From positions 1 to 64,000 of the forward strand of contig NW_025777964.1 of the NCBI RefSeq assembly GCF_021130785.1: a stretch of DNA of 64,000 nucleotides, in the 5' to 3' direction. A program made the position numbers and the translations under genes. Each line of letters opens with the position of its first letter. Within the stretch, counting starts at the first letter, position 1. The notes beneath the pieces were generated by a model. The model did no database searches, was not told the origin of the DNA, and saw nothing but the letters and a program-made list of their open reading frames with translations. This document shows, in pieces, positions 1 through 13,200 of this stretch. The stretch comes from Homalodisca vitripennis. Lineage: Eukaryota; Arthropoda; Insecta; Hemiptera; Cicadellidae.

Positions 1-33
1 TGTGTGTGTGTGTGTGTGTTTGTGTGTGTCCTT

Positions 34-90
<57 letters not shown>

Positions 91-114
91 TTGTGTGTGT
101 TTTGGGGGTTTTTT

Positions 115-153
<39 letters not shown>

Positions 154-169
154 TGTGTGTGTGGTGTTG

Positions 170-213
<44 letters not shown>

Positions 214-253
214 TGTGTGTGTGGTGTGGTGTGATTGTGTGTGTGTGGTGTGT
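1..253. repeat. Imperfect (TG)n microsatellite
   Basis: Almost continuous TG dinucleotides, interrupted by short T and G runs (about 30-38, 102-119 and 164-172). The right part shows a loose higher-order unit of about 55 bp, in which a long TG run is followed by GGTG and another TG run, starting near 121 and again near 174. All three forward frames stay open only because TG repeats have no stop codon (alternating Cys-Val), so these are not genes. Confidence 0.97.
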
Positions 254-639
254 GAAACCCATAACTTTATTTACTTCATGTCTATCAAAGATTAGAGAAA
301 ATTTTTATTAACTGTCATACAGATGCTTTTTGAAACCGTTTATTTTCTTATAACATGCCATTATCCGGAAAAACATTAAATTTTAATCTGTGATTCAAAC
401 CGTTGTGAGTTCAACAACTTTTATTAAACTATCCTGTAATAACTCCAAGTGATTACAGATAAATGTATTTCATATTTTATCGGGATTGTTATGGAAAGTT
501 TTACAGCCCTCCTCCAAGAAAGTAATGAAAAGTGAATACATACTTCAGTATTTTTTAAAATGGCTTAATTTATGTTGTAAAATTATATTATGTAGATACA
601 AAAATACATGAGACTGCAATATTTAAAATTAGCTTTGTC
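254..639. other. AT-rich spacer, nothing recognised
   Basis: Low-complexity AT-rich sequence between the TG microsatellite and the first LTR-like repeat. I see no open frame, repeat or RNA gene in it. Confidence 0.6.
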
Positions 640-1859
640 TGTCTATACCAATTTAACTGTATACTTTAGATATATATAAATAAAAATTAATAAATTAAAA
701 TTTGTATTTTAGAATTGTAAATGGATATAGGATATAAAAAAATAGTATATTAATATTATTGTAATCCAGCGGCAGGCACGCAGGCCTTGGAATTCTGGTC
801 TAGACCTGAATTGATGGCAGATGTTAGTTGATTGCCAAACAATAGTTCTACAGTGGTCTCATTCTTTTTGTTAGGCGGGCGAACCTGCGTTGTGAAGAGA
901 GATTCAAAAAGGGCCTATGCGAAGAGGAAACAGTGTGCGTACGTAGTCGGTGTCACGGGGCCGTGGAATACACGCTCTTCTCCTTCCAATTCCGAGTTTG
1001 AAAGAAAGAAGCGATAGAACGTAAAGTCTTTTAGTGCGTAGTTTAATTCAGTTTTAAAGGTAGTGTCTGGGCGTAGGATCCGTTGGTCATAGATTTTTTT
1101 AATACGGAACTCCAAGACCTTCCACGACCAAAGAGCTAGATACCTTTTTGATTGAATTATTTAAATTTTTCAAAAATTGAAAATTTGATAAAATTTAAGA
1201 AAGTGAATTAATTCTGAAATTGGAATTGAAATTTGAAATTAACGATCACAACGTTTTTCCTGTTGAGTGTGGACTAATATATATATAATATTGTAAAGGA
1301 GTTATTTATTTAACAGTCAAAAACGTTAAAAATTTAATTGAAATTATAGGGATTCTAGTTAAAAATTAAGAGCTGCATGGCTGCCTGCAAAAACCATTTC
1401 CATGTAGGTAATTGGATGAAAAATTCCCTGTTCGAGAATGTTTAGATTTGTTTGAGAATCTTTATTTTTTGAAGAAGCGATCTATAATTTTTTTATTTTA
1501 CTTAGTCTTGAGAAAGATAGGCCTATTTATTTTATTTCATACAAATTTACTTCAAGATTATTATTTTATTTTATTTATTTTATACACTCGTATTTGGCAG
1601 GACAGTGAGTACATGTTAAATCTGAAGTGCCTTGCCTAAGGAAGTTGTAATTTTAAACTCTTGTGCAAAACATGTTCATTGGTGTGGAATATCAAGGTTA
1701 TTAATTGAAATTTGGGATTGGAATTTAATAAACCTGAATATTTATAAAAGGTGCAGTTTCTAATTTCCACTAGTATCTATTAAATCTTAATGAGTTCGAG
1801 AATATTTAAGGTCATCATAAATAAAAACAAAAAAACTGTGTAAATTAATTTAGTATACA
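640..1859 (+). repeat. 5' LTR of the gypsy element (shared part)
   Basis: This stretch aligns from end to end with 8585-9805. Shared landmarks include GTAATCCAGCGGCAGGCACG near 761 and 8703, GGATCCGTTGGTCATAGATT near 1077 and 9009, and AGTGCCTTGCCTAAGGAA near 1626 and 9551. The copies differ by many small indels and substitutions. The left edge is set at TGT before CTATACC, which matches TGTTATACC at 8585. The right edge is where similarity stops (GTATAC). The true LTR may run on to about 2293, because the only primer-binding-like site is there. Small open frames inside it are not conserved in the other copy. Confidence 0.85.
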
Positions 1860-2294
1860 AATAAGTGCGCCACTTGCTATATTCTGGTGAAACCTTATTA
1901 AAATTGTACTTAGTGGTTGTTCATTAATAAGCGCGCTCGGATATGGAAATTTATAATGTGTTTAAATATTAAACTTTTAAAAATGGCACTTAAGGTTTGG
2001 ACTGTTAACCAAGGAGGATGGAATTTGGACTATGAAATTAGGTTAAAGAGGTGTGGAAGGTGTCCTCCTAGTCTTAAAAGTGATAGATTTTAAGGAAAAA
2101 AGTTACGGCAGTTAATAAGCTTGATGTAAATAGTAATTATTTGATCCTGAGTGGAAAGGGTCGCTTTCAAGGAGGAATGGGATATAAAATTAAGTTTTAG
2201 TAACCCAAGTATTAGGAAGTTAGATCGGGAGAATCCATTGGAACTGGGAAGACTACCATTGGACATAGTTAGGTGTGAAAACAAAAAAAATCAT

Positions 2295-2307
2295 TGGCAG
2301 CGCCGAC
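2295..2307 (+). other. Candidate tRNA primer-binding site
   Basis: TGGCAGCGCCGAC follows a run ending in AAAATCA. It begins with the TGG that pairs with a tRNA CCA end, and it resembles the tRNA-derived PBS strings of insect gypsy elements. It lies about 435 bp beyond the point where the two LTR-like repeats stop matching, so either the real 5' LTR is longer than the shared part or this match is fortuitous. I could not assign a specific tRNA. Confidence 0.4.
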
Positions 2308-3239
2308 TAACTTAATTAAAGTAAATTGTTTAAAATGTCGAAAGAAAAGGATAATAGCTTAAACATGTTGAAAAACCGGGAATAGTATATTAAGTGACTT
2401 GTTGTTAAAAATAAAAAACCTTAAAAATTGACAAGGAAACATCTGATAAACTTGGGGTGCGTAAGTTATCTGATTCCAATCTGGAAATAGAAGGTGAGCT
2501 TGGAAGAGGCTAGTAAACCCGGAAGTGTGAAAGAATAAATCTGGTCTAAATATGAGAGAATGAGGTGTTTGTTGCGGGACGGCCACATTTAAGTTATTAA
2601 TAAACTCTACCGGAAAAACCCCTTGAGCGTTATTTGAAGAGAGGTTAAAAATATGCGATGGATTAAATGTTCAAGAATTATTAGAATTCTTTTAAAATGA
2701 ATCTTGAAACTTAAAAAAGGAACAAGATGTAAGGAAGAGGATATTATGGGAGATTGCTATTTCACATAGTCCATGGGTAGCTCTTTTGTCGTAAACTATT
2801 AGAAATAAAACGAGGACAATGTCACGGTCAAAAATTAATGCTTGAAATATTATTGAATTATTTCGGGCACATCTTTCATCAGCGTTGAACTTTTGTAATT
2901 TGAAATAAGGTGCACCGTCCCCAAAGATATAATGAGAAGCTTATCCAAACTACATTATAGGACATTAAGGAATCAGTTAGTAGAAGTACTTTGTTGTAAT
3001 ATAAATGAAAGGGATGTTGTTTGGGAAATTAATTAAGGTGGGGGAATTAAATCCTGAAACCAGAAATATAAATTAGTGTTTTTATGGGAAATCCGGAGAC
3101 ATAATTCCGAAACTGGGGCATATTGAGATGTGTATTAAGGGACGAAATAATGGTAGGTTATGCTGACAACGTGAGGAATACGGGGAATAATTTGAATGTG
3201 AATAGGAAGTATAAGTGTACACGGTTAACAGCATCAGGG

Positions 3240-3330
3240 CGAGGCAAGCATACATTATTGGTTATAAATGGAATAGACCTGTTCATTATGCTTATCAGTG
3301 CCGGGAGGTAAAACAAGGAAAACCTGTTGT
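3240..3330 (+). pseudogene. gag nucleocapsid zinc-knuckle remnant
   Basis: The reading frame through 3278-3307 translates as PVHYAYQCRE, which matches the second half of a retroviral-type CCHC zinc knuckle (a GHYAYQC-like core followed by a charged residue). The upstream C-X2-C half has been lost or shifted out of frame. It sits about 1 kb before the RT remnant, where gag nucleocapsid is expected in Ty3/gypsy elements. The 1 kb upstream presumably held the rest of gag, but I could not read it with confidence because stops occur in all frames. Confidence 0.5.
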
Positions 3331-4229
3331 AAACCAGCGTGACCTATTGTAAACCACCACTCCAGCTATAAAAACCCCGAATAATGTAGGTCGTAATGTA
3401 CAGGAAGTCAATAAAACTTGTTAGATAGGGGGAAAGTTCGAACAAGGAGGATGGACAGGGGCGAATTTCCCGGTTAGCTAAAATTGTTGTCCAACAAAAA
3501 TTCACATGTAATTATTGGCTTAAATTACTTCATACTTGGCAAAAGAAAAATTCGGAAAAAGAAGAAATATCAGTTCATTGCCCAGCTTAGAATAGATTTT
3601 GGCAAGAATATATCATTAAATGTATTTATTATATACTGTAGTAGTTTAAATATAATAAGTGATAGACTGTATAAAATATTATTTGTGAATAAGATTGTAA
3701 TAGTGTTACCAGGTTATCTAACCTGACATGTATGAGTGGGCTGAAAATAAAAAAATGTCCGTAATCGGCAGTGTATGTAAATATTAAAAATAAAAATAGA
3801 TATGTTCTCACCTGGAAAGTGGAATTTGTTATAGTGATGGACTTAGGCTCAAAAAGGCTTGGTTTTAGGAGCGAACTTTATATAAAACATTCTGGTTTGT
3901 TAATAGACTTGGAAAAAATAATTGTTGGTCGATTTGACTTTTAAATATAGAAAAGTGTATAATATAAATTTGTGCAAAATATTACCAGTAGCGTGTATGA
4001 AACACCCAATCACACTTATAAAATAGGATGCGAAGGAGCCAGTAATGAAATAATAAAAACTTATAAAGGAATTTCCAACGGTATTTTACGACTAAATTGG
4101 TAAAAATCTAGGACTAGAGAATGAGTATAAATTAAAAGTAAAGATCATGAATACCGTTAAACTTAGGACCATATTCCATTGAATCCACACTAACCAAGTA
4201 AAATTAAAAATAAATTATTGACGAATTAT

Positions 4230-5460
4230 TGGAACAGGAAATTCATTCATCCCAGCTGTGGAGTCTGTTACTTCGAGTCCAGGACTTTTTAGCTAGGTAA
4301 GGAAGATGGTAAAATCGGAAAGGAAAGATTAGTTTAGTTAATTACAAGGTGTTATTAATACAAGAAGTTGGAAAGGAGTGGTTATTCCTATAGGCGACAT
4401 GCGACGAACTATATTACCATTTGGAAGGGAAAAAAAATTATTACTCAGTAATAGACTTAACCAAAAGTTTTTATCAAGAATAAGTTTAGCGTAGGAAAGC
4501 CAGGAGTTAACTACGTTTCTCGAGTACCTTTTCGGAAGTTACAGCTTTAAACGAATTCCTTTTTGGGATATTATTAATTGGAAGTGGGGTATTGTGTCAT
4601 ATATGCAACAAAATCTTAGGGAGAATTGAGGATTTACTTGCAGCTCTCACCTTTTTGGACGATATATATTGTGTATTCGGAAGACATTGGAGGAACATTA
4701 TATGCATTTGAAACGCGAAGTGTTTAGAGGTGTTGTGTTTAGAAGAGAAAAATAATCTTTACTGTGAATCCGCGGGAAGAGAAAGTAAAATTTTGTTATA
4801 ATGAAATTAACATTTCTGGGGAGCATTTGGGTTTACCAAGGACACTATAAGAATTGGGACCCTGACCGTACACGGGAACGTTATTAGAATCCTGCGAGGC
4901 CCCCGGGACGCGGGGACAAGGAAAGGTGATTGCGAGATGTCATAGGTGGATGACTAGTTAATTTCGCTCTAGAATTTAGATTCCATAATTTATGCGCGGA
5001 ACAATAGCTCCATGCCACTCAATGAAATTGAGGGAAGAAAGTCGGTCCAAATATTTGTGGTGGGACGCAAAAATATGTCAGGAATCGGTTCGATCAGAAC
5101 TGAAACGAGCCGGTTACCCTAGTTGCCCACCCGTGTTAGACACATCACCTGACTTCAACAAGAGACGTTCACAGTCCAATGCGACGCGAGTGATAAGGCC
5201 CTCTGGTTCCTGATTTAGTGTACAGGGAAGCGAGGACAAATTAGGACATTTTAAAACCGGTGGCTATTATTCGAGAAAATTTAACGAAAAGTGAGGTGAC
5301 AAACTTAAGACTACGCTAATCAAAAGGAAGCTTTGGGCAAGTTGTCTGGTTACAATAAATAAATTCCGTAATTTCCTCTAGAATATGAGACCATTCAAAC
5401 TCTAGTTGACCGACAACTTCAGCATTGGCTTAGGGTATTGTCCCCACGCTTTCGCGTAAG
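4230..5460 (+). pseudogene. gypsy pol remnant: reverse transcriptase and RNase H
   Basis: Pieces of the RT-RNase H polyprotein survive in shifting frames. Around 4245-4320 lies a stretch like the RT entry region (Ile-His-Pro-Ser, then Arg-Lys-Glu-Asp-Gly-Lys). FLDDI at 4652-4666 is the catalytic YLDD-box equivalent. At ~5095-5210 a peptide with LKRA, PPVL and PDFNK matches the RT/RNase H connection (consensus L..PVL..PDF.K.F). At ~5255-5285 YYSRKFNEK matches the RNase H AYYSRKLN segment. The enzyme would have copied element RNA into cDNA and degraded the RNA strand. Many stops and frameshifts separate the pieces, and it cannot be functional. Confidence 0.8.
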
Positions 5461-5999
5461 TTAGTGCAAAATTTAGCGGCGCTGCGGTTGGAGGTGTTTA
5501 TATTGTCTCTTACCATTTAAAATTACGCATGTTGAGAAGGTTAATCAGGAACACCTAGTATAGAGGACCTATTTATCTTAGATGTTATTTTCAAGGATGA
5601 GTGTATAGTTGGCACCGTACAACTGTGTTTACATGAACTAGAAAAAAATTAGTGAATAAGGACAAGGATGAATGATAACTCTATTAAAAGAACATGAAAC
5701 AATGTGAAACTGTAAATTAATAAGGACTTAGATAATGAAGAGAGGAAATACATGTGTCTATAAATAGTATTAAGTACAGATTGCCTTTTAGCTTTATGGA
5801 GCTTAAAACCGCATCACAGAGAAGCAGGATGTAAATATAGAAGCTAAGAATTTATGGAGGGTGTATTTGGAAACTATACCAATAGTGATGTTTTTACAGT
5901 GTGGAAAAAAGGGCGCTGTGTTATTTTATGATGAACAATAAGAGAAAATACGCCAAATTCTCTAAAAAGGATATATTTACCTGGAGCACTTATTCAAGG

Positions 6000-6680
6000 T
6001 CGTATACAGGAGTATTATCACAACTCATTGTCTGGCTGTCACTTCTCGTGCACTTTTAAAAACACAACTAGAAAATAAATTGAAAAGGTGTTTATCACGC
6101 CTAATAACTAAATGATTATTGTGAAAATATAATGTATAAATGTTGTGAAGTGTGTTGAAAGCTAAAAAGTAGAGCAATCTGGATGGGGGTACCAAGGGAC
6201 CCTTTGAACAGCTATTCTGAGCAGGTCGTTTCCAGATGCAGCATGGTTATATATGGATATTTTATGGGCCATTACCATGACGTCTTCCAATCGAATGCAA
6301 TACATCCTGATAGCTTGTTGTGATGACTTCACCAAATATAATTGGATAGTGCCAGCTCAGGAAGTGCACTCTCCAATGGTAACTGTAATTGAATGCATTG
6401 ATGAAAATAATATTTTCATATTATTTTTTCTTTGGACCGTGAAGGAATGTCGTGGACGGTTAAATGAAACATATTTTTGGTCAGCGAGGGTAGTTCATTA
6501 AATTTGAGTTTGTTTAATTTGGGCATAAAATTAACAACAGGACGACATTATACCTTAAGTATCCTCTATGTAAGGAAATAAAAGTGCATAAGGCAAATTC
6601 AGAAATTGGTAAATCAAATGTCTGGACTGCGCTTATGATCAGTCTGAATGTAAAAAGATATTGGGCACAAGGATTTGTTA
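6000..6680 (+). pseudogene. gypsy integrase remnant (HHCC region and catalytic core)
   Basis: At 6010-6042 the peptide EYYHNSLSGCH matches the start of the integrase HHCC zinc-binding region (consensus EYYHDSPLSGH). From 6253 the frame reads MDILWAI, TSSNRMQYILIACCDDFTKY and WIVPAQ, a clear match to the retroviral integrase core (consensus VDI.GP..TS..GY.YILV..D.FTKY), which includes the first catalytic Asp. About 60 codons later a Ser-Glu-Gly-Ser-Ser-Phe stretch sits where the second catalytic Asp (SDRG..F) belongs; that Asp is lost or shifted. The enzyme would have inserted element cDNA into the host genome. It follows RT, as in Ty3/gypsy. Confidence 0.8.
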
Positions 6681-8573
6681 CAATGTGTCATAATGGACTC
6701 CCTATTAATAACTTGTCAGGGGCTAAACTGTATTGCAGCATATAAGTCGTCTCTGCAATCTTGAATTGATGTGCACAAGTTTCAATTAGCTTCGTAAATG
6801 ATGGTTTGTCACTAAAAATGGGCACTCTTTGATTCAAGTGGGATATTTGTGATGTACAAAATGGGTTGCAAAGTAAGAATGCTTACGATGTGGGGGGTTG
6901 ATGTGCTATTCAAATGGGTTTAAAAAAGTACAAAATGAGCTGAATTCGGAGTAGAAACCGATTTTAAGTGGATAACCGAAATCATCAGGCAATTAATAAA
7001 ATGTATGATGTAGTCTATTGTAGAATTACATAATCAGGCAGATATTGAGAAGCTAGATCTGAAAAATATGAAGGAACCATTCAGTATAATAATTTCAAAT
7101 TATTAAGCTCCAACTCATGTGTGAGTTCAAAATTTAAAAGAATTGGAATGAGATTCCACGTTAGGAATTATCACTTGCAGGATGTGAAACCCACTGGGGA
7201 AAGAAGAATGTATATTTAAAATATAACAAAACATAAATAATTACCCGGAGGGGTAAATAATTGAATTACATAAAAATTTTTTTAAAAAAAGGAACTGATT
7301 AAAAATTATGGACGAATGAAAATCTAGTGTGTGAAGAATGAAGAAAACAACTATATATTGGATGTACGTTGTATGTATGTATGTTTGAGTTGAGAGAACA
7401 TTTCTGTGAACAAGGAAGATTTAAATTAAAAATATAGTGAACAATTGAGGGAAATTCTTACAGCCCTGTTAAATTGTAAAATATTAAATTTGGAATTGTT
7501 AATCTTGTAAAAATGTATTTTTAAACTTGAAGAAACCTCAAGGAGGGTTATACCAAAGTTTATGGATTTAGATAAAAAGGGCACAGAGTGAAGTACACAG
7601 TTGCGATAACTACATTGGTTTGTTGTGGAGAGTGTGAGGAGTGTTATTAAACCAATTCAGTATTTATTTTTCTGTAATAATGCACAAATCCGAAAACTAC
7701 ATGAGTCCGTAGTTATTATATGTCTTATTAAACATGTGTTATTTATGGTTTTGTATGTTAAATTAATAAATTAACACTCGAATGTTGGAATATTAATTTA
7801 AAACTTGTTAGTTTTGATTAAAATTTATGCCAAGGAAGAGGGGTAACAGAAGAAAAAAGACTGTTATTCTCTATGATAAAGAAAGTGGTATAGAGTAAAA
7901 ATAATTAAAATAAGAAACTGGTAACACCCCCGTCTGGCGGATTATGTTTTAATTTCTATATGAAGTGCTGCATCAAACCTAGTGAATGGGCCGAGCCAAC
8001 TACACACAGCCGTGCAGGGCTAAAGGTTCTACCAGGGAGACGACAGTCAATCTGATAACAGAACCGGACCTGCTATAAACATTCCCACAACAAACAATCA
8101 CCGACTCTTCCTCGTTTCTCGACCCCATTGTTGACAGGATTATCTGGTGATGGTCTTTCACTCTTTATGGTTAGGACCTTAGAATTGTAAAAAAAGGTAG
8201 GTGGCAATTGGACTCTTAAGATACTTGCCGTGAGTCTTTAGGTCAAGGTACGTCTATTGGGGGGAACTTTAATTGTTTTAAATGTTTTTCAAAAACCGAA
8301 TCTAAATTAATGTATGGACTCTTTTAAAAAGAATTTATAATAATTAACGCTTGGTTAAAGAAAGTAACTTGACAACTTGTATGCTGCCACTTCTTGACAA
8401 ACTATTATCATAAAATAAATTAAAACCAAATAAGTATATATAAAAAAGGGTTTTTGTAGATTTTATGATGCAGTGTTAAAGGCTGCTAGGTGGAAATACA
8501 ATTTCTAAAAGGATTGTGGAGATAAATTTTTTAGAGCTTATAGTATTAACTTGGCAGATACCAGAAGCGCTTT

Positions 8574-8582
8574 AAGGGGGGG
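8574..8582 (+). other. Polypurine tract before the 3' LTR
   Basis: AAGGGGGGG lies immediately upstream of the TGT that opens the downstream LTR. This is the position and composition expected for the plus-strand primer of an LTR retroelement. It supports both the plus orientation and the chosen left edge of the 3' LTR. Confidence 0.75.
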
Positions 8583-8584
8583 TG

Positions 8585-9805
8585 TGTTATACCAGGATTA
8601 CATGGTATCACTTTAGATAAAAATTAAAAAAAATTATATAAATAATAATTTTATTTTAGAATTGTAAATGGATAGGGAATAAAAAATAGTAAATTTAGTA
8701 TTGTAATCCAGCGGCAGGCACGACGGCGCTTGGACACTCTGGTCTAGACCTGACTTGATGGCAGTGGATTGCCAAACAATAGTCTACAGTGGAACTCAAT
8801 CTTTGTTGTTAGGCGGACGAACCCTGCGTTTGAGAAGGAGATTCAAACAGGCCTGCAGGAAACAGGAGCGTTAGTCTAGGTGCAGGCCGGGGGGGGGGGG
8901 GGAGAGCCGAGAGGAAAAACACGCGATTCTCCCTTCCATTCCGAGTTGAGGAAGCGATAGAGTAAAGTCTTTAGTGCGGAGTTTTAAAGGTTAGTGTCGG
9001 GCGCGATAGGATCCGTTGGTCATAGATTATTTTAATACCGAACTCCAAGACCTATCACGAACAAAGGAGCTAAGTACTTTTGACTCTGAATTATTAAACT
9101 TTTCTACAATTGAAATTTTGAAAATTTAAGAAGTGAATTAATATTGAAATATTGGAATTGAAATTTGAAAATTTAACGATCACAAATTTCTGTTGAGTGT
9201 GGGACTAAACTATATATCTAAATTGTAAAAGGAGTTATTATATTTAAAGTCCATAACGTAAAAATTTAATTGGAAAATTATAAGGGATTCTAGTTTAAAA
9301 TTAAGAGCTGCAGGTGCTGCACCATATTCCTGTAGGTAACTTGTGAAAAATTTCCTGTTCCGAGAACACTGTTTAGATTTGTTTGAGGAATTTTATTTTT
9401 AAAGAAGGTTATATAATTTTTATTGTTATTAGTTTTGAGAAGGAAGCCTATTTATTTTATTTCATACAAATTTATTCAAGATTAATTATTTTATTTCATA
9501 TTTTTTATTACACACGTATTTGGAGGACAGTGAGTCCATGTTAAAATCGAAAGTGCCTTGCCTAAGGAAAGATAGTAATTTTAAACTATTGGTGCAAAAC
9601 AATTTCATTTGGTTGGAACTACAACGGTTAATAATTGAAATTTTGGATTGATTTAATAAACCTGAATATTTCTAAAAAGTGTTTGCAGGTATTGCAGTTA
9701 TAATTTCCAACGAGTATTCTACTTAAATCTTATGAGTTCGAGTATATTTTAAGGTTCATCATAATAAAAACAAAAATTTTTGTAATATTAAACTTTTAGT
9801 ATACT
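8585..9805 (+). repeat. 3' LTR of the gypsy element
   Basis: Diverged copy of 640-1859, preceded by the polypurine tract. It contains a poly-G expansion at about 8889-8902 that is absent from the other copy. Similarity ends at GTATAC near 9804. If the LTR originally extended as far as the primer-binding-like site of the upstream copy suggests, about 430 bp are missing here. Confidence 0.85.
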
Positions 9806-10201
9806 GTTATAAAAACGTTTACGTTTAAAATTATAATTTTAATACATAACCGCTTTACATAACATTTTCTATTGGTACAAGTGAGCACTTTAATCATTTT
9901 TGGTAATGAAAACAGCGTTATATTATTTGTGAATATACATTTTTGAAATGAGATGAAAAAGTTATAACCATTACCGTAAAAAATATCCTGAATGTATCAT
10001 ATATGTAAAGAAGAAAATACTTATTACAAAAAATAATGAAAACTAATTTCAGCGGATGGATATAAAATCCACAAAAATACTGAACTGGTTTGACGTAACA
10101 ATAAACCTTTGTTCGGATTTCATTGTTACGTTTTATAATTTGTAACATTGTTATATTGTAGGCCTAAAGGATTTCCTAAGAATTGTAATTCTGAAATTAA
10201 C

Positions 10202-10236
<35 letters not shown>

Positions 10237-13200
10237 TATATATCTATCTATATATTCTATATATATATGTATATATATATCTTCTAAGTACTTTAAAGTG
10301 TACACAAAAACAGAAACAAAAATTCAGTGCTCATGTTTAATTTTTGAGTTCACAGAACCCTTCATCAGAACTACACTGAATTAATACATATAAACAGATT
10401 TCAAACCAAGAACAAAAGACATAACCAAAAATTTTAACAAATAAATACCATATATATAAGTATATATTTATTTATTATATATTATTATTATTATATTATT
10501 TATATTATATATGTCTTTATTTCAGTTTGTACTGAAAATTATTTAATCTATAGCATTCTAGTGAAAATCATAGTATCTTAATTTTAAAAAGAGTCTATGA
10601 TTATGCGTAATACGGTATTTTAATTGTTAAGTACGTGCATTAGTTAATTTAATAGTGTGGTTCATGTAGGAACCTGGAAGTTTAACTTTGATCCCAGTCT
10701 CTGGTAAATAAAACAACTGCTTATTTAAATTAAGCAGCCTATGTGTGCAGGCCTTAGTGCTAACAGGGGTTTCACGGCCATTAGTTTCCATTGCTCATAC
10801 ACATCATTGCTTTCTAGATTATTTTCTGCAGCCATCGAGTGAGTTTTACAATTGATGCGTTAGCTGAATATGAAACTGGACAATGTATTCGTTTACGAGA
10901 CAGTTGTTGAAACAATCTATGTATTCATCGTCACTAATTTAATTTTTTTATTTATAAAATAGTAGTGGAATAGATATTTCATTTATCACTAAATGTATGT
11001 TTACGGATTTTCTCTAAATTTATGTTTCAGATATGTTAAATTCTTCATAAAATGTAAGCCGATAAACGTAATGTCAACTATTACAATAACAGAAAGTTTG
11101 AGTTATCTATGTAAGCGGTCCACAGAGGTAATATATCTCCCATAATCTGTCCCTTGACAGTAAAGTTGTCAACCTAATTCTTTTGTGATGTCCTTATTCA
11201 TAGATAAAGACCGATTTAATGTGATAATTTTCTTTATAATTCAGATTAAGAACTGGTATTCATACAGTGAATTACAAAGTTTTTCATATATGAAGGGTGC
11301 AAAAATTACATTAGATGTAGTGCTGTTTATAAATGTGTAGGTTTTATTTGATCTCATGCTTGTCATACAAATATAAGTCCTATTGGGTTTAGAGCAGTTA
11401 CTGGACAGCAAAGCGTCGTACATAAAGGTTAAATGATGCATATTTCCTAAGGCATATATAATATAGTACCGATTCAAGGTAATAATTCTAATACTCCATT
11501 ATTAACTGTATTACAAAGATCTAGAGCTGTTACTGAACTACTGTTAAATTACAAAAAAACTAATCCTTTAATATACGTTAAAGAGAAGAAATGATGCACA
11601 AAGATAGTACGGTTCAAAGTTATTTTATTACTACCCGAAGTTTCCTGTTGGGATTTCCAAGTTAACGTATACATATAACTATGTAAAGATCAATATCACA
11701 ATAGCTATTATAATAAAAATTCTAAATTCAGATAAAATATTTGTAATTGACCATAAAACCCTTTATGAACCTGACACTGCATGTGGAATATTTGCACAAT
11801 ATACGTTATATTATACGGTATAACTCCTGCTTTATGACGCCTGGTACATGGTTTGTCACTCCTCCAACAGTAGGCCAAGTGTTGCTATTTTTGCTTTATA
11901 GTACAAGGTAATTTATTATTCAAATTACTAAATTTTATAGCCGAAATACGATATTTACGTTCAAGCATAAATGGAATATTCAATTGACTATTATAACTTA
12001 ATTAATAGAATTTTATTGCATACTTATTGTTGGTTTAGAATAGTGAATTTCGTTACTATTCTAAGTTTTACTATTAAGTCGTCTCGAAAACTTACCTAAT
12101 GTAGGGTGAGATTTCATTTATGTGCCAGGCAACCACGAGTGTAAAAATGATATCGAGACTCGCAATATGACGTTTCTAGGCGACGATTAAACTGTACTTT
12201 TCATGTCGATGCGAAAAAAGCACACTAAATATTTTACAATATTGTCTGAAACTTCGTAATCTAATATATATATATATATTCTTCCACAATAAAACGTAAC
12301 ACAATTTTATTATTAATTCTGCTGTTGAAAATCATCTGTCAACAACTTTATTTGTCCAAACTATAACTATTATCTCCACGGATGTAGAAGTAAATTTTAA
12401 AAAATACTTCAAATAGTGGGTGTTTACATGTAGCTAGCAGTGGCAATATGCAATGAGGTTTCAGGTTGTACGAGTGGGTGGTATAAATAAGGTAAGGCGA
12501 TCCGCAGTCATCAATTTTATTGCGCGTTGTTGTGGAGGTGTTTTGTGAGCCATGCTGCAAGATGTGGGTTTTGAGTTAATGTCTGAGAAAATTCTTTTGC
12601 ATTTTTTGACAACCTGTTTCTTCAAATAAGGATTCGGGCTGTTTTTTAAACATATCTAAGAATTTACTAAATTAGTAATTTAGCATGAATAAATTTTGCC
12701 CTTATTGTATTCTAGTGTAGTTTTTGATGTTATATTAATTATCAACCCACGACTATTAGGTGAGATACGACTTTTAAAATTATCCTGGGAGAAAGAAGCG
12801 TGTATGGATCTGAGTCTCTCCTAGAAGTATAAATTTTAAATTATTCTATTTATTCTATACAAGGAGTAAAATAGTGAGTTGTCATGACTAGCGACATAAA
12901 GTTATTTGTGGAAATATTATTTAAATTCATATAACAATGTCAGCACAACACTTGAAGAAGTAATGACTTTAAAGAAAACCATGGTATATTTAAAATAGAT
13001 CACTATTATAATTAGTCATACTTTTTACGTGTTAAGGACATTACACGGCTTTCTTAAAACTGTATTATTGTACGTCTGTTCTTCTCCTATCTGTTGATTA
13101 GTCCTCTTTATAAAGGTCTTAGAGACGTGAAACTTAGTATATAGGTTCCACCAACTTAGTACGGTAGGACCGCATTGAATATTTGGTCAAACAGGTCCAA

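Larger units (their letters stand above)
640..9805 (+). mobile_element. Decayed Ty3/gypsy LTR retrotransposon
   Basis: Two diverged direct repeats of about 1.2 kb (640-1859 and 8585-9805) bracket an interior of about 6.7 kb. In plus-strand order the interior contains a gag zinc-knuckle remnant (~3278), an RT with an FLDDI motif (4652-4666), an RNase H junction (~5090-5300), an integrase HHCC-like stretch (~6010) and an integrase core (~6253). RT before integrase is the Ty3/gypsy order; copia has the reverse. A polypurine tract lies immediately before the downstream repeat. Frames are interrupted every few dozen codons by stops and indels, so this is an old, dead copy. I found no convincing target-site duplication, no protease motif and no envelope gene; about 6.7-8.5 kb is interior sequence I could not assign. 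Confidence 0.88.

Noticed and set aside
2..311. Three overlapping Cys-Val repeat open frames
   Set aside because: They are translations of the TG microsatellite, which cannot contain stop codons. There is no coding signal.
832..1115. Small open frames inside the 5' LTR
   Set aside because: The matching region of the 3' LTR is frame-shifted, and no protein similarity is evident.
4992..5213. 73-codon frame as an independent small gene
   Set aside because: Its C-terminal half matches the RT/RNase H connection of the gypsy element, so it is a pol fragment.
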